Origin: Hofstenia miamia
Taxonomy: Eukaryota > Xenacoelomorpha > Acoela
Reading direction: 5' to 3'
Length of the DNA stretch: 64,000 nucleotides
Assembly (NCBI GenBank): GCA_004352715.1
Contig: SCFE01000044.1
Span: 160,933-224,932 of the forward strand
This document shows, one piece after another, positions 11,707-25,400 of this stretch (its first letter is position 1; every line of letters begins with the position of its first letter). The translations under genes and the position numbers were made by a program. Below the pieces are notes generated by a model. The model was not told where the DNA came from, made no database searches, and was given only the letters and a program-made list of their open reading frames with translations.

Positions 11707-14700
11707 GCATAGCAATTTATAAACAAAAATCAATATACAAAAAAANNNNNNNNNNNNNNNNNNNNNNNNNNNNNNNNNNNNNNNNNNNNNNNNNNNNNNN
11801 NNNNNNNNNNNNNNNNNNNNNNNNNNNNNNNNNNNNNNNNNNNNNNNNNNNNNNNNNNNNNNNNNNNNNNNNNNNNNNNNNNNNNNNNNNNNNNNNNNNN
11901 NNNNNNNNNNNNNNNNNNNNNNNNNNNNNNNNNNNNNNNNNNNNNNNNNNNNNNNNNNNNNNNNNNNNNNNNNNNNNNNNNNNNNNNNNNNNNNNNNNNN
12001 NNNNNNNNNNNNNNNNNNNNNNNNNNNNNNNNNNNNNNNNNNNNNNNNNNNNNNNNNNNNNNNNNNNNNNNNNNNNNNNNNNNNNNNNNNNNNNNNNNNN
12101 NNNNNNNNNNNNNNNNNNNNNNNNNNNNNNNNNNNNNNNNNNNNNNNNNNNNNNNNNNNNNNNNNNNNNNNNNNNNNNNNNNNNNNNNNNNNNNNNNNNN
12201 NNNNNNNNNNNNNNNNNNNNNNNNNNNNNNNNNNNNNNNNNNNNNNNNNNNNNNNNNNNNNNNNNNNNNNNNNNNNNNNNNNNNNNNNNNNNNNNNNNNN
12301 NNNNNNNNNNNNNNNNNNNNNNNNNNNNNNNNNNNNNNNNNNNNNNNNNNNNNNNNNNNNNNNNNNNNNNNNNNNNNNNNNNNNNNNNNNNNNNNNNNNN
12401 NNNNNNNNNNNNNNNNNNNNNNNNNNNNNNNNNNNNNNNNNNNNNNNNNNNNNNNNNNNNNNNNNNNNNNNNNNNNNNNNNNNNNNNNNNNNNNNNNNNN
12501 NNNNNNNNNNNNNNNNNNNNNNNNNNNNNNNNNNNNNNNNNNNNNNNNNNNNNNNNNNNNNNNNNNNNNNNNNNNNNNNNNNNNNNNNNNNNNNNNNNNN
12601 NNNNNNNNNNNNNNNNNNNNNNNNNNNNNNNNNNNNNNNNNNNNNNNNNNNNNNNNNNNNNNNNNNNNNNNNNNNNNNNNNNNNNNNNNNNNNNNNNNNN
12701 NNNNNNNNNNNNNNNNNNNNNNNNNNNNNNNNNNNNNNNNNNNNNCGTCAAGGTATTGGTTCATGTAATTTTAATATGCAGGAAAAGTGGAAGCCATCAA
12801 TTCGAGTAGGACTTTATACGTCATAAATCTAATGTCGTACTTTTCAAAGTTATCTCCCAATAATGTCGTATTTCAAATTGTTGGTTCATGTTGAGTTTGA
12901 TTTGTTAGAGTAGTTAAGTTGAGTTAATATATTTTTGAATTTCTAAATTTCAAAATAGTTTGTGATTAACCTGTTAAGCGTCAGCGTCGACTTATGTTTG
13001 TCTCGCTAATTTCATTGCAAATGTCAGCGTCGATTTAGAATATGTACAATAAACTGTTGTAAATTAAAAAAAATGCATAATAATAGGGACAAAATTGATT
13101 AAAATGCATTTTAAAAGATTTTGAAAATTTAGCTAAATATGGTGACGTTTTGGAAGCAGTCAGGGAAATGAGAGGGGACGCTTAACAGGTTAAAGCATTA
13201 TTGCATCTTTATCAGTGGTGGGCAAGAATCCGATTTAAATTTTAAAAATCAAAAAATCGGTTTTTTATTTAAATCGGATTTTTTATGTAAATTTCAATTT
13301 TACCCAGATATTCTTCCAAGGTAGTAAATAACAGAAATCCTTTTGATATTGCTATTTTTGAAATACAATAAATTTTAAATAAACTGTAGATAAAAAACAT
13401 GCAAAACAACGTTTCAGAGCTTTCCAATTCATTCCAATATCAGGGCAATGACTTCAAAACAATTAGAATACACTACTTTGTCTCTTTTAGTGTACTTGAT
13501 TTAAATCANATTTTCGGGTTTAGGTTCGGCTCGGTTTGAGGTGTACATTTCAAATATTATTCGGTTTGAAGCAGCATGGTTTACGTTTATTTTAGCTACT
13601 TTTTTTAAAAGCAAGTATAAACTCTTATGATTTAAGTAATTACATATTGTAAATATAATTAAAATAGGGTCCGCTTTGTACTGGGTAAAATTCGACATTT
13701 TCCCTAATACGGATCTGACACGCCAATTTTCTCCATGATTATTTACGGGATGAGGCCGATGCTCAAGTATGTTAATAAACAGACCCAAATCCATCATATA
13801 TCAAAGTTTCAGGCTACTTCCTTATTTTTTGCAATTTTTGTTACAAAATGAGTTTACATACATTTTAAATTTATTATGGAATTTGGACAGAGCGAACTCA
13901 ATAATTCCTAAAAATTGTACAGGGGTACCATTTTATTATAGACCCGTACATTGCGGACAAAATAATAAATTTTGTTAAGGATTGGTTACTGGATACAATT
14001 TCATTTAAGACCGCGAATGTGTTTAGAGTATTTAGTTAACAGTAAAAATCTGGGTTTTAGTGATTGCACATAATTAACATTTAGACNNNNNNNNNNNNNN
14101 NNNNNNNNNNNNNNNNNNNNNNNNNNNNNNNNNNNNNNNNNNNNNNNNNNNNNNNNNNNNNNNNNNNNNNNNNNNNNNNNNNNNNNNNNNNNNNNNNNNN
14201 NNNNNNNNNNNNNNNNNNNNNNNNNNNNNNNNNNNNNNNNNNNNNNNNNNNNNNNNNNNNNNNNNNNNNNNNNNNNNNNNNNNNNNNNNNNNNNNNNNNN
14301 NNNNNNNNNNNNNNNNNNNNNNNNNNNNNNNNNNNNNNNNNNNNNNNNNNNNNNNNNNNNNNNNNNNNNNNNNNNNNNNNNNNNNNNNNNNNNNNNNNNN
14401 NNNNNNNNNNNNNNNNNNNNNNNNNNNNNNNNNNNNNNNNNNNNNNNNNNNNNNNNNNNNNNNNNNNNNNNNNNNNNNNNNNNNNNNNNNNNNNNNNNNN
14501 NNNNNNNNNNNNNNNNNNNNNNNNNNNNNNNNNNNNNNNNNNNNNNNNNNNNNNNNNNNNNNNNNNNNNNNNNNNNNNNNNNNNNNNNNNNNNNNNNNNN
14601 NNNNNNNNNNNNNNNNNNNNNNNNNNNNNNNNNNNNNNNNNNNNNNNNNNNNNNNNNNNNNNNNNNNNNNNNNNNNNNNNNNNNNNNNNNNNNNNNNNNN

Positions 14701-17700
14701 NNNNNNNNNNNNNNNNNNNNNNNNNNNNNNNNNNNNNNNNNNNNNNNNNNNNNNNNNNNNNNNNNNNNNNNNNNNNNNNNNNNNNNNNNNNNNNNNNNNN
14801 NNNNNNNNNNNNNNNNNNNNNNNNNNNNNNNNNNNNNNNNNNNNNNNNNNNNNNNNNNNNNNNNNNNNNNNNNNNNNNNNNNNNNNNNNNNNNNNNNNNN
14901 NNNNNNNNNNNNNNNNNNNNNNNNNNNNNNNNNNNNNNNNNNNNNNNNNNNNNNNNNNNNNNNNNNNNNNNNNNNNNNNNNNNNNNNNNNNNNNNNNNNN
15001 NNNNNNNNNNNNNNNNNNNNNNNNNNNNNNNNNNNNNNNNNNNNNNNNNNNNNNNNNNNNNNNNNNNNNNNNNNNNNNNNNNNNNNAAACCCGAAAATTA
15101 GAAACCGAACCAACAATTTTGATTGAAATATCTACAACCACTTAAAAGACATTTTTAAAGAATTTTATTACATACTTTTCATATGATAGCCATTTTTTAG
15201 TCTTTTCCATCTTTTGTACATGACCAAGGGCTTTGCCGAGTTAAGAATACAAACAAAATGAAATAAATCCAACAACAATACTCACAGCACAATATGATGT
15301 TTTAGATTATTGTTTAACTTATTGTGTACGTCAAACAGGGACCTACTGCCAAACCCATGTTAAACAAACTTAAGAGATGCCGCATTTAGGTGTAAGATTC
15401 ATCAAAAGTAAATTTCTTAAAGACCAATTACAGACATGCTGATACTTTATTTTTAAGCAGTTACCCCAAATTAGAATTAAACAGTCTCATATAGCCTATT
15501 ACTTTTATAATCATGCAAAACTGGCATTACGCCCCTGAAATCAAATCAGTATGGATACGCGTGATAATTTCATAAGAAAAATTTCTAAGTACATATGTTG
15601 AAACACTAATTTTGTAAGAGTTTTGTAAGTAGATTACAATTGAGAACCACTCAAAGTAATTGAAGTCATTTTTGGCGTTAATCGAGTAATGGGTGACTTC
15701 CTTCTACTTTTCAAGATTCCGAATGCTCAGTAATCCATTACTATTACTAATATTTTTAAGTTTTTGAGTGACCTATTTAAAATAGCGTGCACTATGAGAT
15801 CATCCATGATCCATAAATGATGTTATGTTCATATAGCATCACATAGCGGATTTACACAATCTCCCAAATTTCACTCCTTCCTTGGAACGCCATACAACTG
15901 CAATCTTCACAAACTATTCTTGGCACCAAGCATAGCCTTGTTCTCATAAGTCTACTGATACTGAAACTTTTAATATCCCTCACATTTTCACAATTTCTTA
16001 GAGGATTGAACTTCCTTAAAAAAAATTAACTATACTACTTTTGCAAACAGATCAGTTAAGGTTCTAATGCGATTCAAATCAGACTTGTCAACGAGAAGAA
16101 AGTTTTAAGCTCGGCTCGCCACATAAAATCTTTCAATAAGGCTCGTTTCAGCTCGAAATTTTCTTAAGAATATTGCGCTCTGAGTTTTTTACATAGCTCT
16201 TCTTATTATTTAATAAATATTTCTAATATAAGATTATAAGAAAAGCATATTGAATGAAGTAAGAAAAATCTGCATCATCAAATTAATAAGCAGTACTATA
16301 AATGTGCTTTGCTTAAAAAGCTTGTTTTGGGCTAGTTATAATACTCTGCCCAAGCTCGTCTCGGCTCGTTGACAAGTGTTTCAAATACGAAAACCTATTA
16401 TCAGAAACTACTTTATAAACATAACAATCACTAAGTAATTAATATGATTANNNNNNNNNNNNNNNNNNNNNNNNNNNNNNNNNNNNNNNNNNNNNNNNNN
16501 NNNNNNNNNNNNNNNNNNNNNNNNNNNNNNNNNNNNNNNNNNNNNNNNNNNNNNNNNNNNNNNNNNNNNNNNNNNNNNNNNNNNNNNNNNNNNNNNNNNN
16601 NNNNNNNNNNNNNNNNNNNNNNNNNNNNNNNNNNNNNNNNNNNNNNNNNNNNNNNNNNNNNNNNNNNNNNNNNNNNNNNNNNNNNNNNNNNNNNNNNNNN
16701 NNNNNNNNNNNNNNNNNNNNNNNNNNNNNNNNNNNNNNNNNNNNNNNNNNNNNNNNNNNNNNNNNNNNNNNNNNNNNNNNNNNNNNNNNNNNNNNNNNNN
16801 NNNNNNNNNNNNNNNNNNNNNNNNNNNNNNNNNNNNNNNNNNNNNNNNNNNNNNNNNNNNNNNNNNNNNNNNNNNNNNNNNNNNNNNNNNNNNNNNNNNN
16901 NNNNNNNNNNNNNNNNNNNNNNNNNNNNNNNNNNNNNNNNNNNNNNNNNNNNNNNNNNNNNNNNNNNNNNNNNNNNNNNNNNNNNNNNNNNNNNNNNNNN
17001 NNNNNNAACGCGAGAGAGGCGCAATCAAATTCTAGCACTACAGAAACTATAGGATATGCCTTCATTCTGTATATCAAGCAAAATTGCAGATCATAGCTCT
17101 ACGTGTTAGGAAACCCAAGCGATTAAACCGACCAGCATACTTTTTAAGGAAATGTCTGTTCTGATCGTACTATACTCACGCTGTTAGTTTATGACCTTTA
17201 CAGTAACCGCAGACTACTGAGTACAAATAACTAACTAATAAATTCAATGTGAGAGGCCATCTAGCGAAAACAACTATTAATATAAATTTTAATAAAACAT
17301 AAAATCCCATAAATGAATACCGATACATTAAACCTTCAAAAGAACTGCGTACTGGAAATATATAAAAGTAGTACATACATTCAACAAAAATGCATAGAAT
17401 TAAAAGTCTACTTTGATATATGATGGATTTGGGTCTGTTTATTAACATACTTGAGCATNNNNNNNNNNNNNNNNNNNNNNNNNNNNNNNNNNNNNNNNNN
17501 NNNNNNNNNNNNNNNNNNNNNNNNNNNNNNNNNNNNNNNNNNNNNNNNNNNNNNNNNNNNNNNNNNNNNNNNNNNNNNNNNNNNNNNNNNNNNNNNNNNN
17601 NNNNNNNNNNNNNNNNNNNNNNNNNNNNNNNNNNNNNNNNNNNNNNNNNNNNNNNNNNNNNNNNNNNNNNNNNNNNNNNNNNNNNNNNNNNNNNNNNNNN

Positions 17701-20700
17701 NNNNNNNNNNNNNNNNNNNNNNNNNNNNNNNNNNNNNNNNNNNNNNNNNNNNNNNNNNNNNNNNNNNNNNNNNNNNNNNNNNNNNNNNNNNNNNNNNNNN
17801 NNNNNNNNNNNNNNNNNNNNNNNNNNNNNNNNNNNNNNNNNNNNNNNNNNNNNNNNNNNNNNNNNNNNNNNNNNNNNNNNNNNNNNNNNNNNNNNNNNNN
17901 NNNNNNNNNNNNNNNNNNNNNNNNNNNNNNNNNNNNNNNNNNNNNNNNNNNNNNNNNNNNNNNNNNNNNNNNNNNNNNNNNNNNNNNNNNNNNNNNNNNN
18001 NNNNNNNNNNNNNNNNNNNNNNNNNNNNNNNNNNNNNNNNNNNNNNNNNNNNNNNNNNNNNNNNNNNNNNNNNNNNNNNNNNNNNNNNNNNNNNNNNNNN
18101 NNNNNNNNNNNNNNNNNNNNNNNNNNNNNNNNNNNNNNNNNNNNNNNNNNNNNNNNNNNNNNNNNNNNNNNNNNNNNNNNNNNNNNNNNNNNNNNNNNNN
18201 NNNNNNNNNNNNNNNNNNNNNNNNNNNNNNNNNNNNNNNNNNNNNNNNNNNNNNNNNNNNNNNNNNNNNNNNNNNNNNNNNNNNNNNNNNNNNNNNNNNN
18301 NNNNNNNNNNNNNNNNNNNNNNNNNNNNNNNNNNNNNNNNNNNNNNNNNNNNNNNNNNNNNNNNNNNNNNNNNNNNNNNNNNNNNNNNNNNNNNNNNNNN
18401 NNNNNNNNNNNNNNNNNNNNNNNNNNNNNNNNNNNNNNNNNNNNNNNNNNNNNNNNNNTACATAAAGTTATGAAATAATAAACAGAGAATTTTAGCTCAG
18501 CATGCCACGTTTAACAAGAGATTATTGCTTCTACATTGTTACCCTCTTTGAACAAGAAGATATGACATTTGAACTACTGAAAGATTTAACCTTGATCGCA
18601 GTTCAATTCAAAGACAGCGGACCAGCATATCAATAGATAAATCGTGTAAACGATTCAGAGATGGAAATAGGTTGAAAACTTAAGCTTCGTCTAAACCCGA
18701 ATTCGACATCGATTATTTAAATTAAATAATTCCGTTTGTTAGACCAATTTTAGAAATTTCAAATGACCAAAACTACAAAGTGAAATTAATAAACTTATAT
18801 CGAATTTAAGCAGAGAAAAAACTAATGCAAAATGAAAGAACTACAAAATGGCAATCTTATTTTTGAACGCAATTTTTATAAGTTTTATGACATTCACAGT
18901 ATATGAGTTGAATCGTATGGACTGTTGCGTTATAATCACATGAGTTTGACTGAAATTCGGTCCATTTCCGTAATTACTCGGCCCACGCCCATGCCCATCT
19001 CTGACCTGGGATTCCTCATCAATGATTGCGCTCTTACCGGTTAACAAGTCTCGTATGGTAAGAAAAACAATTGGAAAGAGATGAGAAGAAAATAGAAATG
19101 TTCATATGCCAGTGCTATAAAATTTTGGTGGAATCTCATTTCTGCATGGCCAAAAACAAGCCTCTTTCGATGAATCCACATTGAAAAATTTGGCAACTAT
19201 GGTCATCAGATCATACTGAGAAGAAGAAGACTACAAAAGTATCATTTTTACAAATGTGACCACTAATTATCTAATTAAAATATGACAAATGTGGTAAGTT
19301 GGTAGGAGAGCAGGTTAGACATATCAGCGAAGTAATACCAAAATCACGTGGGATGCCTCAGATGATCGAATTCTGGCGCGGTGATACATATCTAACAACT
19401 GCGAAATTCGCCTTCGGAATTTACTACTTGGTAATCATGGGGCTTTGATCGGAAGATTATGACAATTTCATATCGAATAAATTCATCATCTGCACAAAGC
19501 TCTGATTTCAAAATGATTAAAAACATCTGGACGCACGTCAAGATAAGTTAGAATATCAAGAAAATCATTCTGTAGGTGACCTATAGAACAGACGTTTTCA
19601 AATGAAGCAACCTATTCCCGGTACTTTCTCAATACTCTCTTAAATTCTAGGCTCCGTAGTATACAATCAATGTTAGAAGCTCGAGTGGTGCTACATCGTT
19701 TGAAACTCATTACATATTTCTTTCTGGCTTTTTGTATATAGCTTGCATTATTTATTTATTTTCAATATTGTCCACATTTTATGTTTAGAATAGAATACAA
19801 TACAGAAAGACTATTGCTTGTTAATAAGGAAATTTCTTTATATAGGAATTACAAAACTACACTTTTAATTCTGTAATTTTTAAAATCGCATACACACAGG
19901 GTGGCCCGCATATCTATACACAATTAAAAAATTTTTATTTAGCAAATTTGATTTGTGTTTTAAGTGGTAAATGTAAGTTGTAATCGTGAGCTGTACACGA
20001 TGAATCATAAATAACGTAAGATTTTAATAGAATAAATATTTATTTAAAATAAATGCACGAGTCCATGTACATTACCTAATTAAAATCCTGCGTTACTTTT
20101 GACTCACCCTGTATATAACTTGTGTCAACTTATGATAACAGTAATTGATTTTGAACTTAAGATGGCATTGTCAATTTATGAGCGAGCAAAAATTGTATCC
20201 TTGAATGAATATACGCAGAGTGTTGCCGCTGTCCAGTGCAAATTTCGGGAAGAATTTAGACGCCAACTTCCTGAGAATAAAACGATTCACAATTGGCACG
20301 ATGTGCTAAAGGACAGAATCCGCCAAGCACTTGGAGAGGTGACTGTGGAAATGCGGAAGAATGTCATTCAGGAGTATTTGACATGTTTGAATGAAGTGCG
20401 CCATAATGGAGGTCAAAATGTGAGAGTATTTAAGTCCTGAATGGGTACGTTTTTCTATGCAGCTCTATTATAACACTGCTTCTATGTAGTTGCATTATAA
20501 CCCTGTTTATACACTGTTTTCCAATATAACCGATTGTATGTTGTTCTATTATTAAATTTGTTTATTAGAAAATTGTTAAATCGATGTTTTTCTATAGATA
20601 TATTTGCTAAATAAAAAATTTTTAAATCGTGTATAGATATGTGGACCACCCTGTATTTTAAAATTGCAACTTAAGAATGAGGTCAAGCACTATTAATTGC

Positions 20701-20877
20701 AGATCGATAAAAAATTAAATAAATCTTTTAACTGCCTTTTCAATTTTGAAGTTGCATCAAAGGTTACCAATGTTGGTATTCATATGAATATAAAATGCTA
20801 ATTTAGTGACCTGGTCAAAGAAGAAATGTTCTGCTATAAACACTAACATACTGAACATCTGTCATTTGCGCAATTTA

Positions 20878-20911
<34 letters not shown>

Positions 20912-22448
20912 NNNNNNNNNNNNNNNNNNNNNNNNNNNNNNNNNNNNNNNNNNNNNNNNNNNNNNNNNNNNNNNNNNNNNNNNNNNNTATATATATATAT
21001 ATACATATTAGGGGTATGAATGTTATTTCATTTTTTGATGACAATCAAGCAAATATTTTTCATTTTGAAGCCTTCTAAAAAAAGTTCACCCCAAACAGGA
21101 TCAAAGTCAGAATAGAGTTGAAAATGAAAATACCTGTGAAAAAAATTTTTGTCCGTGTGGTTTACTGAATAGCTGTTTACTCCATATAAAACAAATCTGG
21201 AGAACCATTGACACTATTTAAGACACATAAAAATATAAATATATAACTAATAATTGCTAACTATATGATTAAAAATCGATTTTATTATTATTCAATACAA
21301 AAATTCAACAAAAAATTTGATCATTATTCTGTTGCTTTTTTATTGCTTAAAATAAATTCAAGCTGTATCTTCTTTTTTGACATAATGACGATATAAGTCT
21401 TCTATTACTATTATTGCAAGCTTAGCTGTGCTATATTCTACTTTACCACTACTTTCTATTTGGGTACTATAGAACTTTTTATCCTCCGATGACAGCCAGT
21501 TGCCATTTTTTTCGTAATATCAAGTAAAGAATCAATTTCTTCTCATTTCCTCTTTTTATACATTCATCATAAAATTTCAAAACATTTTCATTTTTTAATT
21601 TCATAGACCGATCTGATAGTAAAAGAAAATTTAACACTCTTGTCAACAAACTTTTTGCTTCCTTGGAGATAATGTTAATTCGGAACTTCTTATCTTTTGT
21701 TTTGATGCCCAGGTACTTATATCTACCAACAATATGTTTAAACATTGGCATGGCAGTTTTCGTATGCAAATGATTTTCCATTAAACTAAATTTTGAGTCT
21801 CTACATTTAATAGAATCCTGATAGCGTAACAGACTGCTCGACCATGTATTTCTATTTTCTTTGATTTCATTTTTACTTTTATAATCTGCCATTATCATGA
21901 GATAAGCAATGAGAACATTAGAAAATTGTGTTAATAATTGCATGGTATAAAGACAGGAGCGTCGTGCATCCAAATAAACTATGTCTCACCTAACAGTATG
22001 CCGTCATTATTAACATTTAAATATTTTAACCAATATATGATAAATCAATAAAATTCTGCGGTAACCAATCAAGATGTTTGCAAACAGCTCGCTGAAAAAG
22101 TACCCTCAAAAACAATATTTTCCCTGTGAATCATTTCATTACACAATACATCTATTGAATATGATCTTGAATAACAATTTCAAATGAGCTCAGATTTAAA
22201 TGGGTATGCATATGCTTTAAAAATGAGGGGGAGAGAGAAAGGGCGGCCCCCGTAGCACGACAAAAATTTATGTATGTATTAAGGACTTTAAAATTTATTA
22301 AATTAGTTAAAAAAACGTTATTTATTTAGTAAACATTGAAATTTAAATTTGGAATTACAAGGAATGAAAAATGTAAGAAACTAATTTTTTTCAATTGTGT
22401 ATTGCGTTTGTGGGTGAACTTTTTCTTATGGAAATTCCTATTAGGTCT

Positions 22449-22491
<43 letters not shown>

Positions 22492-25400
22492 TATATATAT
22501 CAGCCTTAAAGATTAGTGCGGGGTGCATCATATGTAAATCGAATGTGACGAAAAGTGATGTCGGCTTTGCAATAAATCGATTTAAAGAAAGTGACACTTA
22601 TGCTCCTTGTGTTAGAATGAATGAATAAACCATTATGAAATCTATGATTTTAAAAGCTCACAAGTATTCCTAAATTTCAAATGAATACAAATTCCATGTT
22701 GAATATAGGAAATGCGAAAACATGTAAAAATCTAATTACAGCGTTTAAACCTTTGGTCAGTATTGTACTTTAGTTTGTTTGGGTGATTTACATTGGTACA
22801 GAAACGGTTATCCTATCGCCTAGGCTCAACAGCAGACCGATGTGGCCTGCAGTCCGCACCTTTGGTTCGCGATACACTGTCCGTAGATTGCAAAAATACC
22901 GTTTGCAATTCAACTTACCCAAACTTCTTATTACTAATACGCTAATAGTTAAAAACAGTAGGGAGCAAACGAAGCTTATAAATTAGAGGCAGTTTATTAA
23001 CCTAATCGTACTACACAAAGGTTTAATTGCACTTTTTGTCATAATCTGTTTTCCGCTACCCAAGGTTTGTGCCTTTCGTCCGCAGTTCGCGGACTTTTTT
23101 GCGACCGGTCCAAAGTTGACCATAGGCTATCGCAAAACAAAATATCACGTGAGTTACAACAGAGACACAAATAATGGGTAAGCCTAACATAAAAATGGAG
23201 TTCGGCCAAATTTTAGAGAAGATCAAGTTCCTAGACTGTAAAATAAATGTAAATGAACACTCTAAGCTTTACATGTTCGAATTAACCCATTTGCATAATA
23301 GAGTGTGCAATGAACACATTTTTTAAATATTTGTTAGTGTATCATCAACAACAATTCAGTCAAAGCATAATTAAATCAAATATTTTATTTAAAAGAAAAA
23401 AATGAACTATCAAGAGTATGGAAGATGGAATAAGTAAACTGTATATGTTTATAGAAGTACAAACTTATTGAAAATTAAAAACGTTCAGATATAGTTTGTG
23501 TAAAATTGCTATAAGCCGTATAAATGAATTCCGTTTGCAACATGTATATGGAATTTAAACATTAAAGCGTTTTTGTTTATTTGTTATAGTAATAAGGCCC
23601 ATTTTACGACATAGATTTGGACCACCAAATGCATACATATTTTATTAATTAATTGAAGTTTTGTAGACACAATGTGTCATTTGGCGACTATTTCTGTGAA
23701 CAAAAAGTAAAATATTGATAAACCTTGCTCATGAGAGCGAGGTAAATAAAACTAACTAACCAAATAAACGATGCAGTGAGAATCGATGTTTCATCATCAA
23801 TGAAGGCTAACAATGGTAAACCCAGGAGAAAGTTGGAAATAATCCCTCCAGCAAAACAAACCAGTAAACATCCTACATAGCAAGCCAATGGGTTCTTCCG
23901 CAGAGGGCTCACACCTAAAAATAAAAATTTTATAAAAAATTGTATGCACTGTAGTTTCCTTCATTTCACTGGTTTATCATACTCAATTCATACAGAATAT
24001 GCTATTTCCGTTTGGTTGCTGATAATGATATGGCATGGAATTGGTAAGGGCTCAGTGCAGGTCTTGGGGCTGTGCTATTAATTAATTGATAAGTTTAATT
24101 GACGGAAATTTAATTAATTGAAATGAAAGAATTTTTTACTAGTCAAGCCAGTTATCAAGTAGTTACTGTGCACTGCATGTTACTAAATCAAAAATGTACG
24201 ACAGATGGTAACTTTCTGTTGCTACACATAAGGCAATTTTAGTTGCACGTCACAAAAGCATGAGACGAAAAAATAGCTTACGAAATTTTTCTGCAAAAAT
24301 TAGCGTTTTTTGTGTTAGGCACAGCGTGTACATATACACATAAAAGAACATCCGGTGACATACTGTAATTGTGAGCAAATTCAAATCTAAAGGCTAAGTA
24401 CTAATCTGAATCTAGAAACATTTCGTGAACTCATTTTCTCCAAAGTTGTCTCAAGTAATTGATGGCTGACCGATCTTTCTACTAAGGTTCGTTTTTACTA
24501 ATTGCAATTTCATTTCACATTGCTATAAATGACTTTTCGTGAATTTCACGCCTAATAAATTTTTTTCACGGTGAAACTTATTCTATTTTGTCTAAACTGA
24601 TTATTTTAATAAACATTTTTTTATCAATGCCACCTAACCACAAATATTGTTTGAGTCAATTAGTTGCAGGGGCATTCCACGAAATGATCTAAAAATGTCC
24701 CTACATGTAAGACTAAATGTTTCGAAGCTAATGTTATGTTGAGTCGCATATATCGATGATTAACTTAATCGACATGACTATTGCGCGCTATGCGTTTTAC
24801 ACTTAAAATATGTCTAAAAAATTCGCCTATATCGACATCGTCGATATCGATATTTCGCCTATATCGATTCAAACATCAGACACGCTTGAGAAGAAAATTC
24901 ACATGTATCAACATAAATAACTTTCGGAAACATAAAAATTCAAACTGCCATTTGAGCGGCCTTGCGTTAGCAGCCTCTGTAGATTGAATAACAAACTGGT
25001 AGTAAAGCTGAGTTAGCTGTGATGCTTCTATTTTATGAAGAGTTTGTCTGATTTGTCATACATAATAATTAATGAACAGATGTATTAACTGACAGCCCAG
25101 TTAATTGGGTGCCACAAAATAGGGTTTGCATATACTGACATTGATTGATAGCCTTGTAGAGTAGCGTTGTCCATATTTAAATCATGCTTGAAAAGATGCG
25201 TTTGAATAGCCTGATGTGGTGTAGTTCAAAAATCGGTGTGCAAAAAAAATTTCAAATTCGTTTGAGAGGGAGCTAAAATTCAAACGATTCCAACAATTTT
25301 TCGCACAATGATTTTTAAGCAAAACTACACCACATTAGGTTGTTCAAACACAGCTTTACAAACATGATCAAAATATGGACAACCCTGTTGTAGAAATGTC

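Larger units (their letters stand above)
12746..14086. repeat. Contig inverted relative to 32381-33966
   Basis: Positions 12968-13508 match the reverse complement of about 32920-32381. Positions 13510-14086 match the reverse complement of about 33966-33390. Identity is very high by eye. The pieces are joined through a single n at 13509 in an order that differs from the second locus. This is either a haplotype contig set wrongly placed here or a true inverted duplication. Confidence 0.8.
19897..20653 (+). mobile_element. Internally deleted mariner/IS630-like element
   Basis: 757 bp. The inverted ends begin CAGGGTGG(C/T)CC and continue as an imperfect inverted repeat of about 50 bp (CATATCTATACAC shared). 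It holds a deleted transposase frame and a nested MITE. Confidence 0.7.

Noticed and set aside
11717-12764. Long open frames over gaps, also at 14001-15141, 16408-17077, 17408-18478, 38795-39182 and 50641-51006
   Set aside because: They consist of N and contain no sequence evidence.
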